From NCBI GenBank assembly GCA_946886405.1, contig CAMPIO010000029.1, positions 1-37,365 of the forward strand: a DNA stretch of 37,365 bases, written 5' to 3'. The stretch's first letter is position 1; each line of letters starts with the position of its first letter. Below the pieces are notes generated by a model that was not told where the DNA came from, did no database searches, and saw only the letters and a program-made list of their open reading frames with translations. Positions 19,144 through 28,146 of the stretch are shown here, piece after piece. Source of the stretch: an uncultured Pseudoxanthomonas sp. Its GTDB lineage: Bacteria > Pseudomonadota > Gammaproteobacteria > Xanthomonadales > Xanthomonadaceae. The translations under genes were made by a program, and so were the position numbers.

Positions 19144-19628
19144 ATCTGCGTCCTGGTCGCGATCTGGTAGGTGGCGTTGCCGGCGCCCGCATTGTCCTGG
19201 GCACGGCTGTCGTCCCACTGGACGGTGACGGTGCAGTCGGCAGCGTTGCACTGCACCGAGCCGCAGGTGTTGGCGGTGTTGCCCAGCGTGGTCTCCAACG
19301 ATCCGATCCACGCATTGAGGTCCGACTGCGCCAGCGTACCGGCGGCGGGCGGATTGCAGGTCAAGCCCACGTTGTACTCACCGTCGATCGCCGCCTGCCG
19401 ATTGGCGCGCATCGATTCGAGGATGGCGTAGGACTGGATGACGGCCTGACTACGTTCCAGCGAGCTCTGGCTGTTCTTCAATGCGGTGGCCTGCATCGCG
19501 GCAATGCCGAGCAAGCCGATGCCCATGATGAGGACGGACACCATCACTTCGAGCAGGCCGGCACCGACTTGCCTGCTCTGGAAACGCGGCGCGCGGCGAC
19601 GGTTCGGGGTCAGAGCAATGGTGCTCAC
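19140..19628 (-). CDS. pilV: minor pilin PilV, GTG start
   Basis: A 162-residue PilV-family prepilin. The leader ends at Gly22, then AGLLEVMVSVLIMGIGLLG with Glu27 at +5. MQATALKNSQSSLERSQA follows, as in PilV proteins, and Cys residues in the C-terminal part (TCGSVQC, ADC) are likely paired. The start is GTG at 19628, overlapping the fimU stop (GTGA), with AGGAG ten bases upstream. No ATG precedes the pilin motif in a sensible place. Confidence 0.92.
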   Translation of the reverse strand: MSTIALTPNRRRAPRFQSRQVGAGLLEVMVSVLIMGIGLLGIAAMQATALKNSQSSLERSQAVIQSYAILESMRANRQAAIDGEYNVGLTCNPPAAGTLAQSDLNAWIGSLETTLGNTANTCGSVQCNAADCTVTVQWDDSRAQDNAGAGNATYQIATRTQI

Positions 19629-20185
19629 GGCGGGCAGACTCCTGCAGTGTTCGCGGGTAGGGTGGCAACTCGGCTGCCGGAGGCCAGCGTGACCTGCCTC
19701 ACATTCTGTTCCGGCGATGTCGTGGGAAGGCATACGGTGAACGCGGCATTCAACAATGCGCCACCTGCCGCCACACGGGCCGATCCATCCGCGCCGAACA
19801 CGACGCTGCCGACATCGCCACGCACACTCAGCACGCCCTTGGCCGTGCTGGTGCGCACGACTTCGACGCCGACACCGTTCGGGGCCGTGATGATCCGGTC
19901 TCCCCAGTCGCCACCGGAGCAGGTGGCGTTGTCCGTGCTGGGGCACAACGTCACTGGACGATTGCGCTTCACCGCTTCCATGCGGGCCGACTGGATATCC
20001 GCCACCAGCTCATTGGCCTGCGCAGTGAGACGGTTGCCGTTGATCAGCGACGTGAATGCGGGCACTGCCAGCGTCACGATGATGGCCAGCACGGCCAGCG
20101 TGATCGCCAGTTCGACCAAGGTGAACCCGCCCTCGGCCCGAGGACGCGGGCAGGCGCAGTCGAACATGCTGCCGGATCGAAACAT
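19625..20185 (-). CDS. fimU: FimU-type minor pilin (GspH/FimT fold)
   Basis: A 186-residue GspH-domain prepilin opening the minor pilin operon. The leader ends at Gly20, then FTLVELAITLAVLAIIVTLA with Glu25 at +5. LINGNRLTAQANELVADIQ and ARMEAVKRNRPVTLC follow, typical of FimU/FimT. It lacks the GRxR motif seen in the + strand FimT, so a structural role linking PilVWX to the shaft is more likely than DNA binding. ATG 20185 has GGGA nine bases upstream; ATG 20167 is an alternative giving a shorter leader. Its promoter must lie in the 144-bp gap shared with the divergent kinase. Confidence 0.88.
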   Translation of the reverse strand: MFRSGSMFDCACPRPRAEGGFTLVELAITLAVLAIIVTLAVPAFTSLINGNRLTAQANELVADIQSARMEAVKRNRPVTLCPSTDNATCSGGDWGDRIITAPNGVGVEVVRTSTAKGVLSVRGDVGSVVFGADGSARVAAGGALLNAAFTVCLPTTSPEQNVRQVTLASGSRVATLPANTAGVCPP

Positions 20186-20254
20186 TGGGTTCGTTCCCCA
20201 TGAGAACCGGTGGCTAACCTACTGACTCCCCCTCCGGGTTACCAGCCGATCCCC

Positions 20255-20263
20255 GATGAACGG
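20255..20263 (-). promoter_or_regulatory. candidate AlgR-like box in the fimU/kinase gap
   Basis: The minus strand reads CCGTTCATC, one base from the Pseudomonas AlgR consensus CCGTTCGTC, about 70 bp upstream of fimU. A single 9-mer with one mismatch is weak by itself, but AlgR is the known activator of this operon in P. aeruginosa. Confidence 0.25.
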
Positions 20264-20329
20264 GCGCAACACCATTCCCAGCGGTACGCGGGATGTCCAA
20301 GGCCCGCTGGGACCGTGCATGATTCGGAC

Positions 20330-21376
20330 ATGCCAGCGCCGCTTCCGCCCCTGCCACGCCACGCCACGTCGCCTTCGCCCGTGGAGATCCTCTGGCAACC
20401 CGGCACCCTTATCTGGGTCGTGCTGGGCGGCGAAGGTTTCGCGGCACTGTTTGCGCTGGCGGCTGATCCCGCGCAGGGAAGGTGGATCCAGTTCGGCCTG
20501 GCGTCCTTCATGATCCAGTGGGTCCTGCTGCTGACGCTTGGCGGCCTTTACCTGCTGAGGAACAGACTCGCGTCCACGCGCCCGCTGATGGTCGCTTGCC
20601 TTGCCATCACCTTCCTGGTGCTGGCGACCTGGCTGACCTGCGGCATGGCGTGGCTGCTGCTGGGCGAAGGCCTGGGAGAACCTGCCAACGCTTGGCTCGA
20701 TACGCTGGCGCGATTCACCGGAATAGCATTGACGGTGGGATTGCTGGGACTGGCGGTGTTCCACAACCACTGGCAGACCCGCCAACTGGCACTGCAGGCC
20801 AAGCAGGCCCAGCTCGAGGCGCTGCAGGCGCGCATCCGTCCACATTTCCTCTTCAACACCCTCAACACGGCAGCGGCGCTGGTGCACCTGCGCCCGGAAG
20901 AAGCCGAGCGCCTGCTGCTCGACCTGTCGGACCTGTTCCGCGCAGCACTGGCGGGGCCGCGCGAAATCACGTTGGCGGACGAGCTTGCGCTGGCACAGCG
21001 CTATCTCGAGATCGAGAGCCTGCGCTTCGGCGAGCGCTTGAGCCTGGACTGGCGCGTCCCCCCTGTGCTGCCCGACGTGAAGGTACCGACCCTGTCGATC
21101 CAGCCGCTGGTCGAAAACGCCATCCGTCACGGCGTGGAGCCACTGCCGGATGGCGGCCACGTCAGTGTCGAGATCGCCGAGGCCGGCGGCTGGGTGCAGG
21201 TCACGATCGGCAATGCGATCCCTGCTTCGCCCGTGCGGCCCACGACGGGCCACCAGGTGGGCCTCAATTCCGTCCGTGCCCGCATCCACGCGCTGACGCA
21301 CGGGCGCGGCAGCGTGGAGACCACGACGGCGGACGGTCGCTACACCGCGATCATCCGCCTGCCGCTGGACGCCTGA
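20330..21376 (+). CDS. LytS/AlgZ(FimS)-type membrane histidine kinase
   Basis: A 348-residue sensor kinase of the His_kinase (PF06580) class. Four hydrophobic segments (about 20-46, 54-76, 85-111 and 129-145) form an inner-membrane sensor without a periplasmic domain. The kinase core carries RPHFLFNTLNT with the likely phospho-acceptor His172, and the N box QPLVENAIRHG (258-268). The G1 box is degenerate (VTIGNAIPAS) and the final glycine motif reads VGLNSVRARI, the pattern seen in AlgZ. It is divergent from the minor pilin operon; the usual LytTR response regulator is absent and ppnN follows convergently after 6 bp. The start is uncertain: ATG 20330 chosen, GTG 20315 or 20210 possible. Confidence 0.85.
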   Translation: MPAPLPPLPRHATSPSPVEILWQPGTLIWVVLGGEGFAALFALAADPAQGRWIQFGLASFMIQWVLLLTLGGLYLLRNRLASTRPLMVACLAITFLVLATWLTCGMAWLLLGEGLGEPANAWLDTLARFTGIALTVGLLGLAVFHNHWQTRQLALQAKQAQLEALQARIRPHFLFNTLNTAAALVHLRPEEAERLLLDLSDLFRAALAGPREITLADELALAQRYLEIESLRFGERLSLDWRVPPVLPDVKVPTLSIQPLVENAIRHGVEPLPDGGHVSVEIAEAGGWVQVTIGNAIPASPVRPTTGHQVGLNSVRARIHALTHGRGSVETTTADGRYTAIIRLPLDA

Positions 21377-21382
21377 GACGCC

Positions 21383-22765
21383 TCAGGTCACCACCCTGTA
21401 GCACGGCTGATACTCACCGGCGATCTTCATGCGACGCTGCTCGACGAATGCGCGCAGCAGTTCGTCCAGGGCCTGCATCATCGGCGCATCGCCGTGGATC
21501 TCGAACGGGCCGAATTCCTCGATCCGGCGCATGCCGTCCTCCTTGACGTTGCCCGCGACGATGCCGGAAAACGCACGGCGCAAATCGGCCGCCAGGTCGT
21601 GCACCGCACGTCCCGGCCGCAGCTGCAGCGCGGCCATCGCCTCGTGAGAGGGGACGAACGGTTGCTGGTAGTCCTCGGGTATCTGCACGGCCCAGTTGAA
21701 GAAGAACGAATCCTTGTGCTCGATGCGGTACTCGCGCACCTTGCGGATACCGGCGCCCATCTTCTTCGCCACGGCGACGGGGTCGCCGATGATGATCTCG
21801 TAGCGCGCGGCCGCCGCATCGCCCAGCGTCAGCCGGATGAAACGATCGATCTGCTCGAAGTACGGCGCAGCGATCGTGGGGCCGGTCAGGATCAGCGGGA
21901 ACGGCAGGTCCGCGTTGTCGGGATGCAGCAGGATGCCGAGCAGATAGAGGATCTCTTCCGCCGTCCCCACGCCGCCGGGGAACACGATGATGCCGTGGCC
22001 GATGCGGACGAACGCCTCGAGGCGCTTTTCGATGTCCGGCATGATGACCAGGTGGTTGACGATGGGGTTCGGCGACTCGGCCGCGATGATGCCCGGCTCG
22101 GTCACGCCGATGTAGCGCGTCTTGGCGCGGCGCTGCTTGGCGTGCGCGATGGTCGCGCCCTTCATCGGGCCCTTCATCGCACCGGGGCCGCAGCCCGTGC
22201 AGATGTCGAGGCCGCGCAGGCCCAGCTCGTAACCGACCTGCTTGGTGTACAGGTACTCGTCGCGCGAGATCGAATGGCCGCCCCAGCACACGACCAAGTT
22301 CGGATCGCTGGGCTTGAGGATGCGCGCGTTGCGCAGCAGGCCGAACACCGCGTTGGTGATGCCGGCCGAGGATTCCAGGTCTGCCGCGTACTCCGGGCCG
22401 AGTTCGATGGCGGTATAGGCCAGGTCACGCACCACGGCGAACAGCAGTTCCGCGATGCCGCGGATGATCTCGCCATCGACGAAGGCCATCGCCGGTGCGT
22501 TGATCAGGTCGATGCGCACGCCACGATCCTGCTGCAGGACCTGGATGTCGAAGTCGGGATACAGATCGCGCGCAGCGCGCGGATCGTCGGACGCGCTGCC
22601 GCTGGTCAGCACGGCCAGCGCGCAGCGGCGCAGCAGTTCATGCATGCCGCCGCTCGACGCGTCGCGCAGGCGCGCCACTTCGTTGCGGGAAAGTACGTCC
22701 AGGCCGCCACGCGGATAGATCCGCGCGTCCTGTACCGGCAACGCCCTCGATGCCGTTTGATTCAT
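21383..22765 (-). CDS. ppnN: nucleotide 5'-monophosphate nucleosidase (LOG family, YgdH/PpnN)
   Basis: A 460-residue cytosolic enzyme that in E. coli hydrolyses purine and pyrimidine nucleoside monophosphates to base plus ribose-5-phosphate and is activated by (p)ppGpp. The N-terminal domain (about 1-145), the Rossmann-like LOG domain with VCWGGHSISRDEY, CTGCGPGAMKGPMKGA and the signature FPGGVGTAEEILYLLGILL, and a C-terminal domain are all present. Length is close to E. coli PpnN (454). ATG 22765 gives the family N terminus. It is convergent with the kinase gene; no clear terminator lies between them. Confidence 0.95.
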   Translation of the reverse strand: MNQTASRALPVQDARIYPRGGLDVLSRNEVARLRDASSGGMHELLRRCALAVLTSGSASDDPRAARDLYPDFDIQVLQQDRGVRIDLINAPAMAFVDGEIIRGIAELLFAVVRDLAYTAIELGPEYAADLESSAGITNAVFGLLRNARILKPSDPNLVVCWGGHSISRDEYLYTKQVGYELGLRGLDICTGCGPGAMKGPMKGATIAHAKQRRAKTRYIGVTEPGIIAAESPNPIVNHLVIMPDIEKRLEAFVRIGHGIIVFPGGVGTAEEILYLLGILLHPDNADLPFPLILTGPTIAAPYFEQIDRFIRLTLGDAAAARYEIIIGDPVAVAKKMGAGIRKVREYRIEHKDSFFFNWAVQIPEDYQQPFVPSHEAMAALQLRPGRAVHDLAADLRRAFSGIVAGNVKEDGMRRIEEFGPFEIHGDAPMMQALDELLRAFVEQRRMKIAGEYQPCYRVVT

Positions 22766-22831
22766 GGGATGTCCTGTCTTCGTTCGTCAGAGGCGGGACT
22801 TTAGCGCAGTCGCGATGGCAAGAGGAGCCGC

Positions 22832-22862
22832 CAAAAGAAAACGGCCGGGTTTCCCCGGCCGT
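22832..22862 (-). terminator. rho-independent terminator after the Oar-like receptor
   Basis: On the minus strand a 9-bp stem (22854-22862 with 22841-22849) and GAAA tetraloop run into TTTCTTTTG. The 31-base unit is identical to the + strand sequence at 28890-28920. Confidence 0.9.
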
Positions 22863-22892
22863 CGTTGTTGCGTTCCGCGATAGGGCTGCGGA

Positions 22893-25800
22893 TCAGAACT
22901 CGTACTTCAGGCCCACCTGCAGCGACCACTGCGAGACACCGTTGGTCTGCTGGTCGGCGTCGGTCGGCACGCCCAGGGCGGAAGCCTGGCCGAACTCCGT
23001 GCCACTGCGGTAACCGTAGACGTACTTGCCCTGGTACATGCCGATCATACTGGCGACGGCATTGTTGCCGTTGAAGCCGTAATCCAGGATGTGGCCCCAA
23101 TCCTTGTTGATCAGGTTGCCGACGTTCTGGATGTCCAGCCAGATCTTCGACTTGTGGCCCTTGAAGAAGCCCGGCAGTTCCTGGCTGATGCGCACGTCGA
23201 ACGTGTTGACCCAGCCGGCGCGGAAGCCGTTCTCGGGCGCATACGTGCCCTTGTAGCGGCCCAGGCCTTCCTGCGTTTCCAGCCACGACCAGAAGGCGGC
23301 TTCCATCGTCGGGTTCGGCGTGAACACGCCGGCCGAGGTCAGGCTGCCGAACAGCACGTCGCCAGGGCCCGCCGGCACGTAGAACAGGTCGTTGAACGTA
23401 CGGCTGTCGCCGTTGGCGTCGCCGGTGAAGATGTAGCTGTACGGACGGCCGCTGCGGCCTTCGTAGTACAGGCCGACCTGCGTGGCGTAGTCACCGAAGA
23501 ACTTGTGCGACCAGTTCAGGGCGCCGCTGAAGCGGTCCCGGATCTCGTAGCGCGCGGTGGTGGCCTGCACTTCGTTGATGTTGAAGCCGTACTGCGAACC
23601 GTAACCGGAACCGGCGGTGGAGCTGGTCAGCGCCGACACTTCTTCGGCGTTGGTGTAGGTGTAGCCCAGCGTCCACGACCAGTCGCTTTCGCTGCTGAAG
23701 GGCTTGTTCAACGACACGGTCAGCTGCTGGCCCTTGCCCTGGTCGGTGTTCTCGATCAGAAGCACGTCACCGAAGTAGGCGTTGCGGCCGAAACGCGCCT
23801 GCGCCGTGTTCGAATTCCACAGGCCACCCGGCGCATTGGGGTTCCAGTACAGCGTGCGGCCGTCCGGACCGGTGAAGCCCGGGCCGACATTCAGCGTGCG
23901 GTACACCAGGCCGCTCTTGACGTCGGTCAGCAGCAGCTCGGCGGACGCGACGATGCCGTACCACGGCGTCTCGACGTCGAGCGCCAGGTTGGCCTTCCAC
24001 ACGGACGGCAGCTCGAAATCTTCGCCGATCACGTTGACGTTGCGGACGCCGGTACCGGTCGCCGGGATGGACGGATTCAGGCCATCCGGGCTGAAAGGCA
24101 CCGTCTGCCACGCGGTCAGGTTCTGGTAGGAGATGTAGTTCATGCCCGTGCTGCTGTAGGCATTGCCCACCCACACCTGCGGCGCGTCGCCCTGGAACAG
24201 GCCGATACCACCACGCAGCTGCATGGCGCGCTCGCTGTCGAAGGTGTAGTTGAAGCCGAAACGCGGCTGGATGATGTAGTCGCCGTTGTAGGTATTGCTG
24301 TTGTCCAGGCCGAAACCGCCGGTGTAACCGGTGCCGCAGGCGGCGTTCGCCGTGCCGGGGGCGGCGGCGAAACAGGCGTTGTACGGCGGGGCCGGGCTGG
24401 CGGTCGGCTTGTCGGCGCGCACGCCGAAGGTCAGCGTCAGGTTCGGCGTGATGTACCAGGTGTCCTGGACGAACAGGCCGAGGCTCTTGTTCTTGTACTG
24501 CGCCGCGATGGCGCCCGGGTTGGTCGGGTTGGTCTGCAGGTCGTAGTCGAAGTACTGGCCACGCAGCAGGTTGCCGAAATCCGACACGCCGTTCACCGTC
24601 GGGACGTAGAAGCTGTAGTTGCCCCAGGAATCCTGCAGGAAGAAGTTGTAGATCTCGTTTTCGCTGTACTCGGCACCGAACTTGATGTCGTGGTCGCCCA
24701 CGGTCCAGGTACCCGAACCGAAGTAATTCCAGGTTTCGGTCAGCAGCGTGTTGCCCGGCGAGCTGCGCTCGGTACCCAGGCGGATGAAGTCACCCGAGGT
24801 AACGGCATTGTTGTTGTTCAGGTCATCGAAGTAGACCTGGATGGTCGGCGCGGTGGTCGGGCTGACGCGGATCGCGGAGTAGTCGCGGTACGACGCCTTG
24901 AACTCGGTGGAGAACGTGTCGGACCAGTCGCTGAACAGCTGCGCGACGTAGCTCTCGACGGTCTTCTCGTGCGAGAACCAGTTCGAGCTCAGCGACAGCG
25001 TGCTGGCGCCGGAACCTTCCGGACGCACGCGGACCTGTTCCAGCTTGCTGTAGCGCAGGTTGGCGCGGTGGTTGTCGCTGATGTTCCAGTCCAGCTTCAG
25101 CGCGTACTCTTCCAGCTCGGTGTCGCCGTTGCCGGACGTTTCGCCGGGCTCGAAGCCCCACACGTCGCGAGCGATGCGCTGCACTTCGGCCAGGTCGGCG
25201 GCATTGAAGTCGCCGTCGGCGCGCATCAGCGGGGTGTTGCTCAGGTCCGGGCTGGGCTTGCCGCGCTTGTACTTCTCGTAGTTCGTGAAGAAGAACAGCT
25301 TGTCCTTGATCACCGGGCCACCCAGCGTGAAGCCGTAGGTTTCCTCTTCGGTGAACTCGGTGAAGTCGGCGTTCGTCAGCGGATGCTTGCCGAACCACTC
25401 GCCATCGCGATAGCTGCCGTAGACCGAGCCGTGGAACTCGTTGGTGCCCGACTTCGTCACGGCGTTGACGTTGGCACCAGCGGCGCCGGCGATGGACACG
25501 TCATAGCTGGACAGGTTGATGTCGATGGCTTCGATGGCTTCCATCGAAACGGGCTGGCGCTGGGTCGGCATGTTGTTGCCTTCCAGGCCGAAGGTGTCGC
25601 TGGCCGACACGCCGTCGATGGTGATCTTGTTGAAGCGCGGATTCTGGCCGCCGGCGGTGATGCTGCCCGACGCGCGGTCGGTGAACGTGACGCGCGGATC
25701 GAGGCGCATGTAGTCCTGGATGTTGCCGTTGACCGACGGCAGCGACTGGATCGCGCGCTGGTCGACGCTGGTGCCCGAGCCCATCTTGGTGGCGCTGAAG

Positions 25801-26204
25801 ACTTCCGAACCGCCGGAGAAGCCGACTGCCGTGACGGTTTCCAGGGTGGTCAGGTCGCCGGTCAGCGCGGCGTTGACGGTGTTCACCTGGTTCAGCGTCA
25901 GGAACACGTTGTCTTCGGTCTTGGTACCCGAGCCCGACTTGGTGATCGTCACCTGGTAGGGACCGCCGACGCGCAGGCCGCGTGCGGTGTAGCGGCCGCT
26001 GGCATCGGTGGTGGCGCGGCTGACCGTACCGGATTCGACGTGGGTGATGGTCACTTCAGCACCGGTGACGGGCTGGCCGCCATTGTCGGTGACCAGGCCG
26101 CCCACACCGGCCGAGGTGCTCTGCGCGAAGGCAGGCGCGGCGGCGAGTGCGACGACGAGGCCAAGGCTGAGCTTGGACAGGCGAAGACGACGGGATTGGT
26201 TCAT
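22893..26204 (-). CDS. Oar-like TonB-dependent outer-membrane receptor
   Basis: A 1103-residue outer-membrane protein. A signal peptide (1-27, ending PAFA before Gln28) is followed by a carboxypeptidase-regulatory-like Ig domain (about 33-112, GLVTDNGGQPVTGAEVTI and ASGRYTARGLRVGGPY). A TonB-box-like LETVTAVGF comes next, then the plug (INLSSYDVSIAGAAGANVNA, VTKSGTNEFHGSVYG), and a long beta-barrel ends in the terminal Phe of LKYEF. This architecture is that of Oar-type receptors, abundant in xanthomonads and myxobacteria; the substrate is unknown and may be a peptide or protein. ATG 26204 has GAGG eight bases upstream. It appears monocistronic with its own terminator. The 261-bp upstream gap contains a TTAAC-rich promoter-like segment (26329-26345) and no gene. 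Confidence 0.92.
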   Translation of the reverse strand: MNQSRRLRLSKLSLGLVVALAAAPAFAQSTSAGVGGLVTDNGGQPVTGAEVTITHVESGTVSRATTDASGRYTARGLRVGGPYQVTITKSGSGTKTEDNVFLTLNQVNTVNAALTGDLTTLETVTAVGFSGGSEVFSATKMGSGTSVDQRAIQSLPSVNGNIQDYMRLDPRVTFTDRASGSITAGGQNPRFNKITIDGVSASDTFGLEGNNMPTQRQPVSMEAIEAIDINLSSYDVSIAGAAGANVNAVTKSGTNEFHGSVYGSYRDGEWFGKHPLTNADFTEFTEEETYGFTLGGPVIKDKLFFFTNYEKYKRGKPSPDLSNTPLMRADGDFNAADLAEVQRIARDVWGFEPGETSGNGDTELEEYALKLDWNISDNHRANLRYSKLEQVRVRPEGSGASTLSLSSNWFSHEKTVESYVAQLFSDWSDTFSTEFKASYRDYSAIRVSPTTAPTIQVYFDDLNNNNAVTSGDFIRLGTERSSPGNTLLTETWNYFGSGTWTVGDHDIKFGAEYSENEIYNFFLQDSWGNYSFYVPTVNGVSDFGNLLRGQYFDYDLQTNPTNPGAIAAQYKNKSLGLFVQDTWYITPNLTLTFGVRADKPTASPAPPYNACFAAAPGTANAACGTGYTGGFGLDNSNTYNGDYIIQPRFGFNYTFDSERAMQLRGGIGLFQGDAPQVWVGNAYSSTGMNYISYQNLTAWQTVPFSPDGLNPSIPATGTGVRNVNVIGEDFELPSVWKANLALDVETPWYGIVASAELLLTDVKSGLVYRTLNVGPGFTGPDGRTLYWNPNAPGGLWNSNTAQARFGRNAYFGDVLLIENTDQGKGQQLTVSLNKPFSSESDWSWTLGYTYTNAEEVSALTSSTAGSGYGSQYGFNINEVQATTARYEIRDRFSGALNWSHKFFGDYATQVGLYYEGRSGRPYSYIFTGDANGDSRTFNDLFYVPAGPGDVLFGSLTSAGVFTPNPTMEAAFWSWLETQEGLGRYKGTYAPENGFRAGWVNTFDVRISQELPGFFKGHKSKIWLDIQNVGNLINKDWGHILDYGFNGNNAVASMIGMYQGKYVYGYRSGTEFGQASALGVPTDADQQTNGVSQWSLQVGLKYEF

Positions 26205-26465
26205 CGGATAAACCTCGGTACGGGAGTGATGTGGCGAAGCTGGCTGACAGGACGTGCGGAACCACCCGGTGGGGTCGGTTCTGAAGGGCGTGCTAGGGGT
26301 TCCCATGGCCCACGCGGCGTCCGCGGAGGTTAATAACAGGTTAACACGATAGGACCATTTTGTGACCGCGACATGACAAAGTTCCGCACTGCACCATGAC
26401 AGTGACGTCGCCTTCGGACGGCCCTTGCTTGCCCGCCCTGGCGGCGGGTGCGGGGGCCCGCATTG

Positions 26466-27068
26466 TCAGATGTTGGGAGGGGTCAGCTTCAGGTAGGTAC
26501 CGATGCCGTCCAGCACCATCTGGACGGAAATGGCTACCAGAAGCATGCCCATTAGCCGCTCGATCGCGGTCAGCACGCTTCTTCCCAGCCACTTGTAGAG
26601 CACGGTCGCCGAGAACAGGATCACCGCCGTGGCACCCCAGGCCAGCAGCAGGGCCAGGCTCCAGTCGCCGAGACGGGAAGGGTCGTTGCTGCCCATCAAC
26701 ATCACGGCGGCCATGCCGGACGGGCCGGCCACCAGGGGAATGGCCAGCGGCACGATGAAGGGCTCGCCGCCGGGAAGCTCCCCCATCAAGCCTTCGGGGC
26801 GCGGAAAGATCATCCGCACGCCGATCAGGAACAGCACGATGCCACCGGCGATGGCCACCGACTCCTGGCGCAGGTGCATCATCTCCAGCGCGTACTTGCC
26901 GCACCACAGGAACAGCATCAGCACCACCAGCGCGATCAGCAACTCGCGCACCACCACGATGCGCTGGCGACGCGGCGGCAGCGGCTTCAGCACGCTCAGG
27001 AACACGGGGACGTTGCCCAGCGGATCCAGGATCAGGAAAAGCAGCAACGACGCCGACAGGACGGTCAT
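26466..27068 (-). CDS. MarC-family inner-membrane protein
   Basis: A 200-residue integral membrane protein of the MarC/UPF0056 family with about six transmembrane segments. Family markers are LFLILDPLGNVPVFLSVL at the N terminus and FIVPLAIPLVAGPSGMAAV in the middle. The function is not settled; the older link to multiple antibiotic resistance was not upheld. ATG 27068 overlaps the stop of the upstream SDR gene (ATGA) and has GGAAGG seven bases before it. It is the last gene of the grxD-SDR-marC run. Confidence 0.92.
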   Translation of the reverse strand: MTVLSASLLLFLILDPLGNVPVFLSVLKPLPPRRQRIVVVRELLIALVVLMLFLWCGKYALEMMHLRQESVAIAGGIVLFLIGVRMIFPRPEGLMGELPGGEPFIVPLAIPLVAGPSGMAAVMLMGSNDPSRLGDWSLALLLAWGATAVILFSATVLYKWLGRSVLTAIERLMGMLLVAISVQMVLDGIGTYLKLTPPNI

Positions 27069-27811
27069 GCCCGTACCTTCCATATCTGCCCCCTGTGCGT
27101 GGCGCCCGCAGATGACAGCAGGGTGACGCAGGCCGAGGCGTATTCCTTCGCATCGCACGCCTGCGCGTCGGTGTCGTCAGCGTAGGCGCGCGAACGGAGT
27201 CCGGTGCGCATCGGCCCCGGCTGCAGCGCGGATACGCGCACCGTGCTGGTGGCCAGTTCGGCATGCAGCATGCCCACCAGCGACGTCAGTCCGTGCTCGG
27301 CGACGCCATAGGCACCCCAGTACGCCTGCCCGACGCGCGACAGGTCGTCGACACTGAAAACCAGCGCCGCATCATCCGACTGCTTGAGCAGGGGCAGACA
27401 GGCCTGCGACAGCCACCACGGCGCGGTGAGGTTCACATGCACGACCCGCGCGAAGGCCGCCGGATCGGTGTGTTCGAGCGGTGTCAGCCCCTTGAACTCG
27501 GCCGCGCAATGCAGCACGCCGTCCAGCCTGCCCAGACCGGCATGCAGGCGATCGGCGAGTTCGGCATAGTCGTCGGGCGTTGCGCCTTCCAGATCGAGCG
27601 GATACAGCAGCGGTTCCGCGCCGACCTGGGCCACCGCGTCGTACACGCGGTTCAACTTGGGCACCTTGCGTCCGAGCAACACCACGGTGGCGCCGGCCTC
27701 CGCGCACGCCACGGCCGCGGCACTGCCCAACCCGCCATGCGCACCACTGACCAGCACGACGCGCTGATCCAGCGCACGCGATGCGTGCGTCGGAAGCCCG
27801 ACGAGACTCAC
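27065..27811 (-). CDS. SDR-family oxidoreductase (YciK-like), catalytic Lys replaced
   Basis: A 248-residue short-chain dehydrogenase/reductase fold. The cofactor motif SGAHGGLG lies at 22-29, and [11 protein letters not shown] holds the likely catalytic Ser (153). The active-site Tyr is Tyr168 in AYWGAYGV. The usual YxxxK Lys position is Glu172 (YGVAE), so normal SDR catalysis is doubtful. [13 protein letters not shown] near the C terminus resembles YciK-type proteins. The GTG start at 27811 overlaps the grxD stop (GTGA), with GAGG ten bases upstream. Cotranscribed with grxD and marC; substrate unknown. Confidence 0.88.
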   Translation of the reverse strand: MSLVGLPTHASRALDQRVVLVSGAHGGLGSAAAVACAEAGATVVLLGRKVPKLNRVYDAVAQVGAEPLLYPLDLEGATPDDYAELADRLHAGLGRLDGVLHCAAEFKGLTPLEHTDPAAFARVVHVNLTAPWWLSQACLPLLKQSDDAALVFSVDDLSRVGQAYWGAYGVAEHGLTSLVGMLHAELATSTVRVSALQPGPMRTGLRSRAYADDTDAQACDAKEYASACVTLLSSAGATHRGQIWKVRA

Positions 27812-28128
27812 GGAGCGAACGCCTCGGTCACGATCCGCTGCAATTCGCCGGATTCGTGCAGTTCAAGGGTGATATCGCAGCCACCAATCAGTTCGCCATT
27901 GATGAAGAGTTGCGGGAACGTCGGCCAGTTGGAGAAGCGCGGCAGGTTGGCGCGGATCTCGGGCTCTTCCAGCACGTTGATGACGTGGAGGTGTTCGGCA
28001 CCGGCTTCGCGCAGCGCATGCACGGCCCGGCTGGAGAAGCCGCACATCGGGAACTGCGGCGTGCCCTTCATGAAAAGGACGATCGGGTGGCCATCCACTT
28101 CGGCCTGGATGCGTTCCATCACCGGCAT
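27808..28128 (-). CDS. grxD: monothiol glutaredoxin, Grx4 type
   Basis: 106 residues, a CGFS monothiol glutaredoxin that carries and delivers [2Fe-2S] clusters, often with BolA. The sequence [16 protein letters not shown] places the CGFS motif at 29-32. The glutathione-binding [19 protein letters not shown] and the TFPQ cis-Pro region follow. ATG 28128 has GGAG eight bases upstream; the open frame continues far upstream but is not conserved. It is divergent from sodB, a sensible pairing of iron-sulfur and superoxide functions. Confidence 0.96.
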   Translation of the reverse strand: MPVMERIQAEVDGHPIVLFMKGTPQFPMCGFSSRAVHALREAGAEHLHVINVLEEPEIRANLPRFSNWPTFPQLFINGELIGGCDITLELHESGELQRIVTEAFAP

Positions 28129-28146
28129 GCTGATTTCTCCTTCCTT

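Noticed and set aside
23091..26333. 1080-codon open frame on the + strand
   Set aside because: It is antisense to the Oar-like receptor; Arg/Val/Gly-rich without motifs.
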